The notes: generated by a model not told the origin, from the letters alone. A DNA stretch of 64,000 nucleotides from Cordia subcordata (GCA_028554755.1 JAPTOF010000009.1:15291501-15355500), one strand, 5' to 3'; positions 1-12,655 are shown, counted from the first letter of the stretch. Numbers and translations are program-made.

Positions 1-354
1 TTTTGATTGAGATTTTTTACGAAGTTATATAGGGATTTGATAAATAAGATTTTATTTTAAAGTTTAGCACAACATGCATAAAATGATTAAACTTCGTTGG
101 AAATATTTAATAATAGCAACAGGTTAATATATATGTCTGTTTTAATTGGCTTTTTTTCATAAAAAAATAATATTTTCTTCATAAAAAGCACATTCTTCTT
201 GATATAAATATTTAGCTTGGCTTTCTAAAATAATAAGAAGTTTGAAAAAAGTTCAAATTCAACTTTTTTCACGGGCAAAATATTTTAATTTCTCAAAAAA
301 TTATTTTTTAAAAAGCTTATTTTATTTTTTTATGATAAAGAAAATCCAACTAAG

Positions 355-515
355 GGAGCTCGACCACTAATTGACAATTCTCAGATGTATAACACGTCCC
401 GTACACTGGGTATTAGTTAAGTCGAAGGCACTTACCCAGGACAAGAGACTGGATTTAAACCTAAGTATAAATCGCGCCTATTTTTAATTTTTAGCGTTGA
501 GCCATCCTCAGTGGA
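355..515 (-). mobile_element. tRNA-derived SINE-like fragment
   Basis: Read on the minus strand, 505-492 resembles a tRNA A-box (TGGCTCAACGCTA), and 461-451 reads GGTTTAAATCC, close to the B-box consensus GGTTCGAATCC. They lie about 45 bases apart in the right order, as in plant tRNA-derived SINEs. No poly-A or poly-T tail or target-site duplication was found, so the ends are approximate. A degraded tRNA pseudogene is the alternative. Confidence 0.35.
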
Positions 516-1712
516 CAACTATTTTTTAAAAAATTCCACAAAAAATCAATCCGAAATATCCATTATACTACCCGGTGCTTATCTCCACTCTGGACCACAT
601 CCAATGTAGACAATGAATGACAAGGCTCAACACGACAGCGATGAAAACTTCGAAAACTGGATGACCGCTAAATAGGTATTGGCACGTGGCACCTTATGGC
701 ATCCAAGATTATCCTAACAAACATCTTCATGTATTTTACATTTATAAACGTTTATTTATTTTTAGTAGATGATGAATTTATTTATGAATACCTTAAAATC
801 CACACATAAATTTTAATTAAGTAGTGTGACATTTTTTTTGCAATTTTAAATGAAAAAAAGTCTTACATTTATAATAGAGAATATAAGATACCTACAATCA
901 GTAGATAATTAATGTGACATCTCTTGCATTTTCTACATCGACGAAGTCTTCTACTTTTTAACTTCTAGATACTCTAATTACTTAATGTTTCTATAGAAAC
1001 TCACAGAACGTTTTAAAATAAAACACCCTAAATTTGACTGTTTATTGATTAAAAATGATCATGTGTAAGTTTCAAATGAAGAGAAGCTTTCTCTATCCCA
1101 CTCGAGCGGAAAAAAATATCATTCCTCTCATCTCTCATATTAAAAGAATTCTTCTATTTAAATAATTGAGTAAATAACACGTATCATCGCTTATTTTTAC
1201 TCATTTTGGACATTTAAATTCCGCACTAATAAAATTAGACATAATGGTCCCTCATTCCTGTTCTTTTGTTACATTGTCAATTTTTTCGTAAAAAATCATC
1301 AAAGTCTTAACAATGCAAACACTTGAAACACACGTGTTTTGTTTTTTTTTTTTTTTATTACATCGTTACTATTCTAATTAAAAGTTATCAAAGTTCTAAC
1401 AGTGTAAACACCTGAAACACACATAAACCAAGACCCATGCACGCATCACGTGTTTAAACCGTTAAAATTTGACCATCTTCAACTTAATGTTTTATGTGTT
1501 CAAATCGTCAAAATTTTGATGATTTTTAATTTAAGTACTAACCATATCACAAAAAACAAAAATGAAAGATTTCGATGTCTAAGTAAACAAGCGATCACGC
1601 GTGCCATTTACCCTAAATAATTTAATTAGTGGGATGAAAGAATTATCACTAAAATAAAATTAAGAAAAGGGGTAGAAAAAAGAAAAGAAAAAGTGTAAGA
1701 GAGGGGACGCAC
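516..1712. other. AT-rich non-coding DNA
   Basis: I see no convincing coding exon or element. If the RIN4-like gene continues on the minus strand, this stretch would be its last intron or 3' region. I searched it by eye for a short Cys-containing terminal exon and found none. The minus-strand frame of exon 3 stays open to a stop at 1626. Confidence 0.4.
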
Positions 1713-3456
1713 TCGCTCGGATTTGTGCAGGAGATGAGGTGGAATTTTGTAGAGATCTTCATCAAGGGGTTTGACTGTTGTTACTGTGGGGGGTTGGTGC
1801 GCCACACGTCTAGCAGAAGACTTATTGTTCGTGTGCCTCGGGAAGTGTTGCTTCTGCTGCTGCTTACGACTTTTCGGCTTATCCATCACCACCACCTCAC
1901 GGATCTTAACTTGCCTTGTCCTCCCCTCCTTAACTTCCGGGCGCTTATTTATGACACCACTCGTCTGCAAAATGTAGTACAATCTTTACTTTTTTTTTAC
2001 CTCATCAAATAATGTGAAAAATTTTTGGCAGTAAAAATAAGATACTGTACTGTTAACTATTAATACCAAAAAAAAAAAAAAAAAGTTCTGCCTATGGGTT
2101 ATCTTTAGCAATTTAAGTACTTATTTGAAGGAAAGTTTAGGAAAAATCCTTAAAACTGACCATCGCCCAAAAACCACCCTTTTATGAAATGATAAGTCTC
2201 ACTTAATTTTTGGCTTTTCTGGGTGGTGAGGAGGAGTTGGGCGGTACCGGTTTTAATACTTTCAGTTTAGAAGGAATTACAGAAAAGTATAAAACAAGAC
2301 TTGAAAACGATAGTTTATGATATGATTCACACATTATTTATGATATTTATTATTTATACACAATTTTTTTAACGGTACGCCTCTAAAAATCTCGGGTACT
2401 GGCCATTTTAGGTGCTTTTATAGATAGGTCATGAATCAACCCATTGGAGAGGGCCATGTGGTTCCTCAATACACATAGAGCTACAATCAAGAAAATTCTT
2501 AGCCAAATGGGTAAAAAGGCCAACCATTTTTGACTTGTAAGGTGAGGATTTGACAAGGCCTTTTGACTGAAACAACACAAGTTGGACATTCAAATAAGAC
2601 AAGATGACATAATTGTTTCTCACCAAACAAGTTGAAGAAGATAATTCTAAACGAGAGAAAAAACCACTTCTACGCAAGAATATGTTCTAATTAACCAAAC
2701 TTATTGGCTAGTAGATAGATCTCATAGAATAGATATTTACACATTTGAAGGAAAATGATGGGAAAAACAATTACAACCAAGCTTGAAAATAGAAAAATGG
2801 ACATGGTGAATTAAATACATACAAACACACATAAGAAAACGAGCATGCAACACTTCGAAAAATCAAATAAAAACACAAAGGACAACTTGATGCAAGAAAT
2901 AAAGGAAGACGAAGAGAAAGAACGAGTCTATCATATTTTGAAAAAAAAAAAAAAAAAACTAAGAAAACTTATTAACAGTGTAAATGGAATATTACGTTCT
3001 TTAAATTGATATCAACCTAACTGGCTTAACCTCGCACGAGACAGAAAGGGAGAAAAGAGAGACCTTTGGAGGAGGAGCAGTAAGGCTGCGAAGAGGAGGT
3101 GGTTTCCGATAACCAACGGCGTAGAGATCAGAATTGGCACCGCCATAGCCACCCCAGTTGTTGCTACTCATAGCGTAACCACCATCATATTCTCCCGATG
3201 AGCAACTGTATCGAACCAAACCCGCCTGCCTCGCACACTCGAAGTACTGCGTTATCGGCAGCTCGTTAGCTTTGTCCCAATCCCCAAACGCTGGTATTTG
3301 ACCACTCTTCCTGGATTCCTATACTCATCGATACATCGTGTTAATAAAACCAAACCAAACCAAACCAAACCAAATCAAGCAAAAACAACTTTTAGAAAAG
3401 AGCACAAGAAAATTAACGAAACCCAACAAAGTGCTTGATGAACTTACAATATCCAT
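1713..3456 (-). CDS. RIN4/NOI-family protein, 3' end unresolved
   Basis: Three minus-strand exons join in phase 0: 3456-3448 (Met-Asp-Ile, then GTAAG), 3318-3064, and 1964-1713. They give 172 visible residues. Exon 2 encodes IPAFGDWDKANELPITQYFE followed by CARQAGLVRY. This is the NOI / AvrRpt2-cleavage-type motif (PxFGxW, then TxYFxxAR) of the RPM1-interacting protein 4 family. Exon 3 is basic and proline-containing and ends with KPLDEDLYKIPPHLLHK, a motif I recall near the C-terminus of Arabidopsis members of this subfamily, just before a short Cys-bearing tail that may be acylated. That tail is not seen here. Either it lies in an exon beyond the window edge, or the gene reads on to the stop at 1626. 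RIN4 relatives are membrane-attached immune regulators, but small NOI proteins are mostly uncharacterised. The exon 2 donor (AAAG/GTCTCT) is weak, and exon 2 could instead read to a stop at 3001. The family call is firmer than the model. Confidence 0.6.
1965..3063 (-). other. Intron 2 of RIN4-like gene
   Basis: This 1.1-kb span lies between the proposed exons 2 and 3. The proposed acceptor reads TTTTGCAG/ACGAG on the minus strand. Small open frames near 2383-2677 show no recognisable motif. Long A runs occur near 2069-2085 and 2941-2958. Confidence 0.45.
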
Positions 3457-6400
3457 GGCTTTGTTGTGAGTGTTCCTCTAGTGAAAGAGATAGTAGTAAG
3501 GTTTATGGCTTGGGTGAGGTGGGGTATGATGATGAGGCGTGGAATGTACGTTGTTGGTGTTGGAAAACAAACAGGTTTTAATGATAACACGAGAAAAGGT
3601 CAAGGAAAGGTCCTTGTGTGCTTTTACTGGCTAGCTAGCTAGGTGGTGTTTGATAAAATTTTCAACACCACTGACAATGAAGAAATGCTGCTTTTGGGGT
3701 TTTGTGTCTCTGTGTGATAGTGTGTGAATGTGACAAGAGTTAGAGTTTTACTATGATAAAGGATGTACGTGGCTAAGAGGTAATTTGATTTTTTTTTTAT
3801 TTTAGAGAGTTAAATTAATTTTTAGAATTTAAAAATTTATTTAAAAAATAAAATTTTTTTATTTTATATTCTAAAAATTAGTTTTGATTAAAAGTTAATT
3901 GAGTTTTGAGATTAAATGGAGAATTTAAAATTTTTAACTTTTTTGTTTACCATTTTGGGAACGGTGTTTTATATATTTTTGGACAAAAATATCCTTTTTA
4001 ATTTTTGATTTTGCCAATGGGTACCCCTGTTTTTTCTATACCTTTTTTTTTTAATTTTATTTGATCTTCTTAGCTTCTTATTTGACTGCGATTGTATTTT
4101 TGCTAATATATTTTTATTTTTATTATTAATATTTTGAATTATAACTATAATTTTTTTATTTTTTTTCAAAAAAAACAAAAATATGAATGAAATAGTATGT
4201 TATAGAAAGTAAACAATATTAGTTTCAAAATATCCATTTCAGTAATTTAGGCAACCAAGAGTTATTTCCAAATATAAAACCAAATATATCTTATTTAGTA
4301 AAAGTTCATTTCACATAAAATTAACCAAACACATTTTTATTTTTATCAGAAGTCCATTTGACTAAAAGTTCGTTTTGAAAGACATTTTCACATAATTAAA
4401 TTTCTTAATTGAATGTCAAATTAGTTCTAACAATTTGTTTGTTGCTGACACAAGTTCATACACTTACTCAAAGTCATACAGAAAAAAAAAAAAAAAAAGA
4501 TGTAAATGGAGAAGAGTCTTGGATATGTGTGGAGTGCTACAAGTTTTTGTCAATTTAGGATAGTTATTTTAGGGGAAAATTGTACTAAAACCCCTGTGAT
4601 TTACCATGAGTGGACAATATTCTCCTTTGATGCCAAAAGTCCTATAATAAGTTTCTATGGTAAATAAAAGTTTCACATATACTCTTATTGTCTATATCTT
4701 TTAACGGTATTAAAATTTACGGCACAAAAAATATTAATAGTCTTATATCACTCTTTCAATTTTCTTTTTCGGGTCAAACAAGTGCATAAAATTAACAAAA
4801 ACAAAAATTCTCAAATATATTAATAGCCTTTTTCCACTCTTTCAATTACGTTTTTAATTCATCATTATTAAATTTTTCTGTTATATTTTGAATTTTAGAT
4901 GAAACGCTGATCAGGGCTAATGTAATTTTAGTTAGTTCAAGTTATTCGAAGTATTTTAATTGTTATTATTCTGCTTTCCGGCAGGTCATGCGTGGCCTTT
5001 GTTTATTCAATATTACCCAAAGACTATACGATAAGAATTTTTATGGATTTTGCACATAGAGATAAAATTATTTTATATACATATATATTTTTTTTCATAT
5101 TTTTTCATCTCGCAGTTTTATGCGCTTAAAATGAAAACGTGAAAAATTATGATTTTTCCTAGATTTATTCGTCTTTTTCCTAGATCTATTCCAGCTCCAG
5201 GCATTACTGACTAACACTTCTTTTACAATTGCATAACATTAAATTTGAGAATTTTTATTTTTTTAAATTGTTATGCAATTGTTTGATCCAAGAAAAATTC
5301 AAAGAGTGGGGTAAGACAATTGTTATGTAATTGTTTGTTGTAAATTTTAACACCGTTAGAGAAATGCAGATAGTAAGAAGGTGTGTGTAAAACTTTTACT
5401 CACTATAAAGATTTGTTGCGAAATTTTTGACATTGCAAAGGGTGTTGTGCACTTGTTATAGACTACAAGAGGGTCTATTATATTTTACCTTTATTTTATA
5501 TGTGTTTTCTCTCTAATTTAGAAAAAAGAAAGAAGGATGAAAAGGGACAAGAGTCTTGGGTGTGTGTGGGCAATGGTACAAATTTTTGTCAACTTTGCGA
5601 TTATTTTTTTTAGATGTGTTTTCTGTTTACCCATTTTTATTTTATTTTTATAGTTTGGTTGTTGTCACATCGATGAAGAAGCACTTGGTTGACCCGTGAT
5701 TGTCGCCGTCGACAATTCGGTCCATTGTCTCGATTTCAAAGGGTTAGATCCCCAAAAAACATATCGCTACTTTGTTTATTATTTTATATTAATATAATAG
5801 TATTCGTGTATTACATTTAGATTTCTCATTTATATGACTAAAAATTTATTATATATATTTTGTCTGGTATGTGTTTATTATATTATTTTTTTGGTATGTG
5901 TTTATTATATATTTTTTTATGTAGAGAATTATAGTTTGTTTTGAGTTTAATGATATGTTTATAATAAAATATTTTATTTTTATAATTGTAAAAAATAAAA
6001 AAAGAATGAAAAATTTATATCTTATAAGATAAAAAAAATAATTGTGGAAAGTTTCCATAAAATAAATATGATAAAATATTCTAAATCTCGTAATATGTTT
6101 TTTTCGTTTTTAATAAGATAAGTATTTTATAATAATTTCATTCCAAACACACTAAAAAATAACGATAGAATAAAAAGTAATATGTAGCAATCGTCTTGAG
6201 TTTGACGGGCTTCCCTCGACGGAGCTTCCCTTTTTCTTTTGCTTTCAAAAGCCACTTTCTTGTACTTGAATTTTTGTGTTCTTTTTGTTCGTTTTCCTAT
6301 TCTTTTGTATAGATAATTGGTGCCGTACGCTGTGCTTAGACAATTGTACATTTCCATTTTGCTAGTAATATAATGTACTTTTTTATCTTTTTATTTTTAT

Positions 6401-6728
6401 TTTCTCATGGTTTGTTTCATGTTTAAATGCATGTGTTGTACGCCGTGTTTTGAAAGTTGGTATGTTTATATGTGCTTTAAGTGGAAGTTAGTAAGGGTGT
6501 TCGACTTTATTTATTTTAGGTGCTTATAAATATTTAAAAAAAATATTATTTTACGTATTTTTTATTATTCAAGTCTCTATAAATACTAAATAAGTAAAGC
6601 CAAACACCTTAGTGTCTTGTACTTTTTTTGTTTATTTATGGTCCTTGCATGATGTTGTGCTCTATTGCACTGAGTCAGTAAGATGATGTTGGAGAGTTGC
6701 TACTTATGTGCCTCTTTCGTCTTTGCAG
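3457..6728. other. AT-rich intergenic DNA
   Basis: This includes the probable promoter of the RIN4-like gene just above 3457. The rest is very AT-rich, with homopolymer A/T runs and short open frames that show no domain. I see no gene or intact element. Confidence 0.5.
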
Positions 6729-7420
6729 GATAAACTCGTATGGCCTTTTACCAAAAGCAGAGATTTTAGTGTGAAAAGTGCCTATTTCCTTTGCAAAAAT
6801 TTGAAGGATACTAGGGCACAGACTGGGTGCAATTAGCATCATCATTCTTATCAAACCCAGATGTGTTCTGGAATTTCCTTTGGAGGATCAATGCACCACC
6901 CAAGATCACTATTTTCATTTGGAGAGCGCGTATTAATGCCCTTCCAACTCAGGAGAATCGATTCAAATGAAAGATGGCCCTCTCCCTTTTTATGTAATCT
7001 TTGCAAGCATGAAGTAGAGACTACTGAGCACCTGTTCTTTCTTTGTCACCGGGTCCAACGCTTTTGGTATGCGTCCATGTTCCAAGTGTATGTTGACCAC
7101 TTCTCAGAGACCAAATTTGATTTGTGGCTTGAAATTTCATTAATCTTTGCTATGAATTTGGTTATGACCCACGAGAAGTGGGATCAAAGGTGGCCTTATG
7201 TTTGTGGAGCATATGGAAAGAAAGGAACAAGGCATCGGTGGAAGTGAAAGCTTTGAATATTGAATGGGCAGTCTCGAGCGCTGGGGAGAATTTTGGAGAA
7301 TATTGGAAAGCCCATGCTGATTTGCCTACAGCGACTCGAACGCACATGAGAAAGTTCATTGCACCAGCGTCCTAGACTCCCGCAGATTTTAATGCACTCC
7401 ATCGTAGGAACTGTGTTCAT
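6729..7420 (+). mobile_element. LINE remnant: zf-RVT and RNase H-like tail
   Basis: Broken plus-strand frames encode the end of a plant non-LTR retrotransposon polyprotein. First comes WPFTKSRDFSVKSAY (6741 onward), the usual lead-in to the zf-RVT domain. Next is FWNFLWRINAPPKITIFIWR (about 6872-6931). Then a C-x2-C...H-x4-C cluster, CNLCKHEVETTEHLFFLC (about 7000-7053). Last is ALCLWSIWKERNKA (about 7193-7235). Stops and at least two frameshifts separate the blocks, so it is dead. The endonuclease and the reverse transcriptase core are not present in the window. Confidence 0.75.
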
Positions 7421-7914
7421 ATGAAATACTGTGTACCTTAAATAAGTTGAAAGACATGGGCTTTAAAAAAATTTGAAGCCTTTTATCTCCTTCTTTCCCT
7501 TTCACTCTTTTCCTCTTTCTTCTTTTTGTCTCTCTATAGCAAAATCAAACTGTTTAATTTTAAACCAGACATTACCATCGCGATCATCATCTTTCCGCAA
7601 CCATAAAGACAGTCTTCAATCTTTATGTCAATTTCGTTTCATCGTCGATGCGAGTTATCGCTGCTATTCTCTTTCTCTCTTTTTTCAGTTATTTTCTTAG
7701 ATATATAACAACAGATCCGTGTGCATGTCGTGGTAGAGGTATGTGTTATGGTGGTGGTGTGTAGTATGTGACTAATATATATGAGTGGAAGCATGGAAGA
7801 TTTGGCTGTCTAACAAATGATTTAGAATAATACAGATTAAGTGTTTGATGTTTTGGTTAAATCAAATTCGTCTTTACCTTGTATTAAAGTTTTAAACATA
7901 TAATATAAAAATTT
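7421..7914. other. Non-coding spacer with pyrimidine-rich run
   Basis: A T/C-rich run occupies about 7482-7545. A short open frame at 7473-7700 is low-complexity and shows no family. Nothing else is supported. Confidence 0.4.
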
Positions 7915-8690
7915 TGAACATATAGAACAATAATTTTAAGCTAGGAATATTGATCAGATAGCACACTAATTCATATCGAACCAATAATATATTGGTTTTG
8001 AACATATAGAATAATATCTTTGAACTAGGATTGTTAACAGATCAGATAGCACACTTATTCATTTTGAACCAATGGTGTATTGGTTTTGAACATATAGAAT
8101 AATAGTTTTGAACAAGGGCTGTTAATTGATCAGTTAGTATACTTATTCATTTTGAGCCAATAGTGTATTTGTTTTGAACATATAGAAGAATAGTTTTGAG
8201 CTAGGATTGTTAATTGATCAAATAGTATACTTATTTATTTTGAACCAATAGTGTATTGATTTTGAACATGATAGCACACTTATTTATTTAAACCAATAAT
8301 GTTTTGGTTTTGAACATATAGAACAATAGTTTTGAACTAGGAGTGTTAAGTGATCAGATAACTCACTTATTCATTTTGAACCACTAGTGTATTAGTTTTG
8401 AACATATAGAATAGTAGTTTTGAACTAGGACTGTTAATCAGATAGCACACTTATTTATTTTGAACAAATAGTGTATTATTTTTTAACATATAGAACAATA
8501 GTTTTGAACTAGGGCTGTTAATTAATCAGATATCACACTTATTCATTTTGAAATACTATATAAGTTTTGAACATATAGAACAATAGTTTTGAATTAGGAC
8601 AGTCAATTGATCAGATATCACACTTATTTATTTTGAACCAATAATGTTTTGGTTTTGAACATATAGAACAATAGTTTTAAATATATACCA
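7915..8690 (+). repeat. Tandem repeat array, 84-88 bp units
   Basis: About nine to ten degenerate copies of one unit run head to tail. Unit starts (GAACATATAGAA) lie near 7916, 8000, 8088, 8176, 8265, 8312, 8400, 8485, 8569 and 8657. Each unit also carries TTTTGAACTAGG, then TGTTAATTGATCAGAT, AGCACACTTATTCATT and TTGAACCAATAGTGTATT. The unit at 8265 is shortened to about 47 bases. Between 8690 and 8920 only a degenerate TTTTGAAC(A/C)TATA rhythm persists. There is no coding potential. Confidence 0.85.
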
Positions 8691-10826
8691 AATTTACGCG
8701 CTTATCTTTATTTATGGACATGCATAAAATTTATGAGATCATAATTTTTTGTGAACTTACTTTTAAAATTTTGAACATGTAATATAAAAATTTTAAACAT
8801 AGAGTATAATCTATAAATATATAATATAAGAGTTTTGAACATATTTCTAGCTTAATATAAGAGTTTTGAACCTATAATGTCAAAATTTTGAACCTATAGT
8901 ATAAGAATTTTGAAACTTGTTGCCCAAAAAATGAATCCAAGATGGGGGGTGAATTGGATTAATGGCACAATTAAGAGCTAAAAACTCTTCTCAAATATTT
9001 CAAGCAATAACACATACAATATATGAAAATAATGCTTGAAATGTAAAGAGTTTAGAGTTAGAGAATTAAACGCAGCGATTTAGAGTGATTTGAACTCCCA
9101 AGGGCTTAATCCACTACCTAAGGTCTTCCTTTAGGGTTTTGGAAACTCCACTAGTGAATAGACTTCTTGCTTAGTATGTTGTAAAGCATAGAACAACGTT
9201 AACAAACCTTGCTTTACTACAAGGATTACAAGTATTCACTCAATACTTGAGGATTTCAACCCTTCACTCTTGACAGTAGGTTTTTCCCAAGCTATAATAC
9301 CTAAGAGCAAAGCACTCATCCAATAAAATAGTAGAAATTTAGAGTACAAGAACTTCTTGTGAGCAAGAGTACAAGAGGTATTTAAACATTCCTATATTGT
9401 TCTAAGTAGATAAGCAATTTATGAGCTTAATAAACTTGATCAATGAATGCTATTGATATGCAATCAATAAAGATAGCAATAAATGAAGCTAGAATGCAAG
9501 AGAGAAAGAGTATTGAATGCTAAGAGCTTGTAGAAATGTTTTGATCAAATTATATCTGAGTTGGAAGGTGAAAAGGTATTTATAAACCCAAAAAGTTAAA
9601 ATTCCAACGATCAAATTTTTAAAGAGCTCAAAGGGGCTACTAGTTGACTGTACCAATTGATCGCCTAGCTCAGCTGGAATTAACAAAGAGCAAAAGAGTT
9701 ATATCGATCAACCACCTGGCTCAGCCGGTAGAGAGAAAGTGTTCTCTGGTTCTACTTGTTGACTGAGCCAGTCCACCAGTTGTCTCAGCCGGTACCTGCA
9801 GAAAAAGCTAAAAAGGTTATACCTATTACACCAAAAAGTGAGGTTATATACCAAAAAAGTCAATAGTAGCTCTATTTTCTATAGTTTTAATAGCTCAAGA
9901 GAATACCAAATAGTTATAAGATCAAATCTCATTAATGTGCACCAACCAACTTGCAAAAACAATAAATGTAATGTTAAAGCTATCAGTCAACACGATTTTC
10001 CTAGATTTTGTCCATGAAAAGGTTCTTACATGCAAAATTGTTATCCTATAGATATATACATAGTACAAGATGCTTATATACCTATGTGGGTGCAAATATC
10101 TTAAGAAGGGGGGGGTGAATTAAGATCTAAGTACTAATTTTTGTTTTAAAAAAATTCTCAGAAAATTTACAACTTCTAACAATCAATATATCAAACACAA
10201 TGTAAGCAAAATAAGCAAGTATAAAAATGGAAGTATAAGGAGAGGACAAACAAACGATTTAAGGTGGTTCGGCCAAGCCTACATTCACCGCCTAAGGATG
10301 CTCCCCCTAGGACTTTAAAAATCTCCACTAAGATGTTTCTTCAAATCTTGGTGAAGCACAAACCAAGTTCTTACAATCTCTTTGAAGCCTAACTTCAAAA
10401 AACCCAAGAGATTCACTCTTTAGGATTTTTCCACACTTTACAAGCTTTAATGAATAAATCTCACAAAGTTTATAGCTCTCAAAGTGTGTATATACTCAAG
10501 AATTAAGAAAAGATTGAATCTAAAATTTTCTTCAAGAAGAAGATGAATAAGCTTTTGAAAGCTCAAATATATTGCAAGAATGGCTCAAAGATAGATTGCA
10601 TGATGATAAACACTTTATTACACTTCAATTGATTAATTAGAATGTGTATTGAATGAGGATTTAAAGAGATTTTGGGGGTTAGGGATTTGGTAGGTAAAAA
10701 ATAAATGAATTTTTCAGCCAGAATGGTAATAAACGGCTAGTGCATTTATTACAACACCCGTTTAGCCGGTCGGCTGGCTGAGTCGTCCGGCTATCCCCTT
10801 TTCTTCTCTGACTAGGCCGGACGCCT

Positions 10827-10844
10827 TAGCCGGTCGACCGGCTA
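10827..10844. repeat. 18-bp perfect palindrome
   Basis: TAGCCGGTCGACCGGCTA is its own reverse complement. It sits in a GC-richer island (about 10740-10925) of an AT-rich region. A near-identical palindrome recurs at 10899-10916. Confidence 0.95.
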
Positions 10845-10898
10845 GGGGGTTCGGCTTTTTTTTCTCCTTTATGTTTTGGCTAGGTGACCCACCCAGGT

Positions 10899-10916
10899 CA
10901 GCCGGTCGACCGGCTG
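10899..10916. repeat. 18-bp perfect palindrome, second copy
   Basis: CAGCCGGTCGACCGGCTG differs from the copy at 10827-10844 only in its outermost base pair. The pair lies 72 bases apart, centre to centre. Confidence 0.95.
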
Positions 10917-11465
10917 GGAGGTCCGACTACTCCAGAATGTAAAATAAAGCCAGAGTTTTGCAAAAATCATTTTAAGTGCAATTTTCACAACTCCAAATCA
11001 TTTTGTAATAATTTGAAAACATATGTTGTGATTTGAAATACCCCAAAATCTCATTTTTCCTCTATGTGTGCATTCAAATACATTTGTCCAAATGTTATAT
11101 CAAATGTGCAAGACCTAAAAATTTTGCTTTAAACAAGAAAAAGAGAGTTTGAGCCAAGTCCACACAATATATAGGCATTTCACAAAGAGAGCAAGAAGGA
11201 AAAATAATATCCGGTACCCCTTATGACTTCTCTTCTCCTCCTTATGTCTTCTCACCTTCTATTTCTTCAAATAATGTTTTTTTGCACATTTTCTTCAATC
11301 TTTCAAAGTTTCAACTAAATATTATCTCATTTTCACAAGAAACTATTTAGTCAAATAATGCGTATATTTTCATCATCAAAATCAATAATGAATATTTAGC
11401 TAACAACCTATAGTGCAAAGCTTATACTCAATTTGAATGCACTTTTAATGCAGATTGCATGCAAA

Positions 11466-11956
11466 TATATACATACATGCATATATATATATATATATAT
11501 ATATATAACCACATATATCTATCAAAGTGTTAGTACCAATACAATACTAAGTGCTCTAGTACATGCAACTCTATAATACAAAGATATGGACTTGAAGACT
11601 TAATTTTTTGCAAAAAAAGTTATTTCATGCAAGTGTAATCATATGATCTCCTATAAAGACAAGGATAAGATGTAAAAAGGTATACTAGACATGATATATG
11701 TACATATATTAAGGAGAAAAGATGATCAAGTATAAAAATCCAAAAATCATAAGCAAGATGAATGAGTATGCATGCAATGTAATAAGTTATTGAGTTCATA
11801 TCATTTACCTATGTACTAATATCAATTTAACAAAAGCTAAGAAAGAAGGACTATACTAAATCTTTAATCTTCATGCACCGTACTCTTTGCAAGAAAGCTC
11901 CGTAGAACTTTAATCTTCAATCTCCATGCACCATACCTTTTGCTCAAATGTCTTTA
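11466..11956 (+). repeat. Direct repeat, left copy (about 0.49 kb)
   Basis: It matches 12035-12527 at very high identity, from ATATACATACATGCATATAT through TGCTCAAATGTCTTTA. Visible differences are a few substitutions (for example TCTCCATG versus TCTTCGTG near the end) and the length of the embedded AT run. The copies are separated by 78 bases. They look like a segmental duplication within retroelement DNA rather than LTRs, because no primer site follows. Confidence 0.9.
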
Positions 11957-12034
11957 CCTTGCTCTAGATACTATAACACACGATACTTACTAGTAGTAAT
12001 TAGTTAATAAAGTATAATTATGGCATCATCAAAA

Positions 12035-12046
12035 TATATACATACA

Positions 12047-12079
<33 letters not shown>

Positions 12080-12527
12080 CCACATATATTTATCAAAGTG
12101 TCAGTACCAATACAATACTAAGTGCTCTAGTACATGCAACTCTATAATACAAAGATATGGACTTGAAGACTTAATTTTTTGCAAAAAAAGTTATTTCATG
12201 CAAGTGTAATCATATGATCTCCTATAAAGACAAGGATAAGATGTAAAAAGGTATACTAAACATGATATATGTACATATATTAAGGAGAAAAGATGATCAA
12301 GTATAAAAATCCAAAAACCATAAGCAAGATGAATGAGTATGCATGCAATGTAATAAGTTATTGAGCTCATATCATTTGCCTGTGTACTAATATCAATTTA
12401 ACAAAAGCTAAGAAAGAAGGACTATACTAAATCTTTAATCTTCATGCACCGTACTCTTTGCAAGAAAGCTCCGTAGAACTTTAATCTTCAATCTTCGTGC
12501 ACCATACTTTTTGCTCAAATGTCTTTA
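12035..12527 (+). repeat. Direct repeat, right copy (about 0.49 kb)
   Basis: This is the partner of 11466-11956, offset about 570 bases. It begins with an (AT)n microsatellite after ATACATACATGC and ends at TGCTCAAATGTCTTTA. Confidence 0.9.
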
Positions 12528-12655
12528 AACATAAGTTGCTTATTAATTCTCAGTCTATAATTTTTTTTATATAATTTAAAAATAAATATTTTATTTAAAA
12601 ATTGTGATGATCTCATACATTGCACAAGTACTACACTAGTAGAGAATAAAAAAAA

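Larger units (their letters stand above)
8930..12527. mobile_element. Non-coding LTR-retroelement-like DNA
   Basis: Two stretches begin with similar G-runs, GGGGGGTGAATTGG near 8944 and GGGGGGGTGAATTAAG near 10108. Both are followed by repeat-like text that includes GGTGGTTCGGCC at about 10263, a pattern I associate with non-coding regions of plant Copia (SIRE-type) elements. Both then carry GGCTGAG/CAGCCGGT-rich stretches (about 9615-9800 and 10740-10925). No gag, integrase, RT or RNase H frame is present and no LTR pair was delimited, so the class is tentative. Confidence 0.4.

Noticed and set aside
2383..2677. Minus-strand frames within the RIN4-like gene as an extra exon
   Set aside because: No NOI-type or other motif, and phase-0 splicing from 3064 to 1964 works without them.
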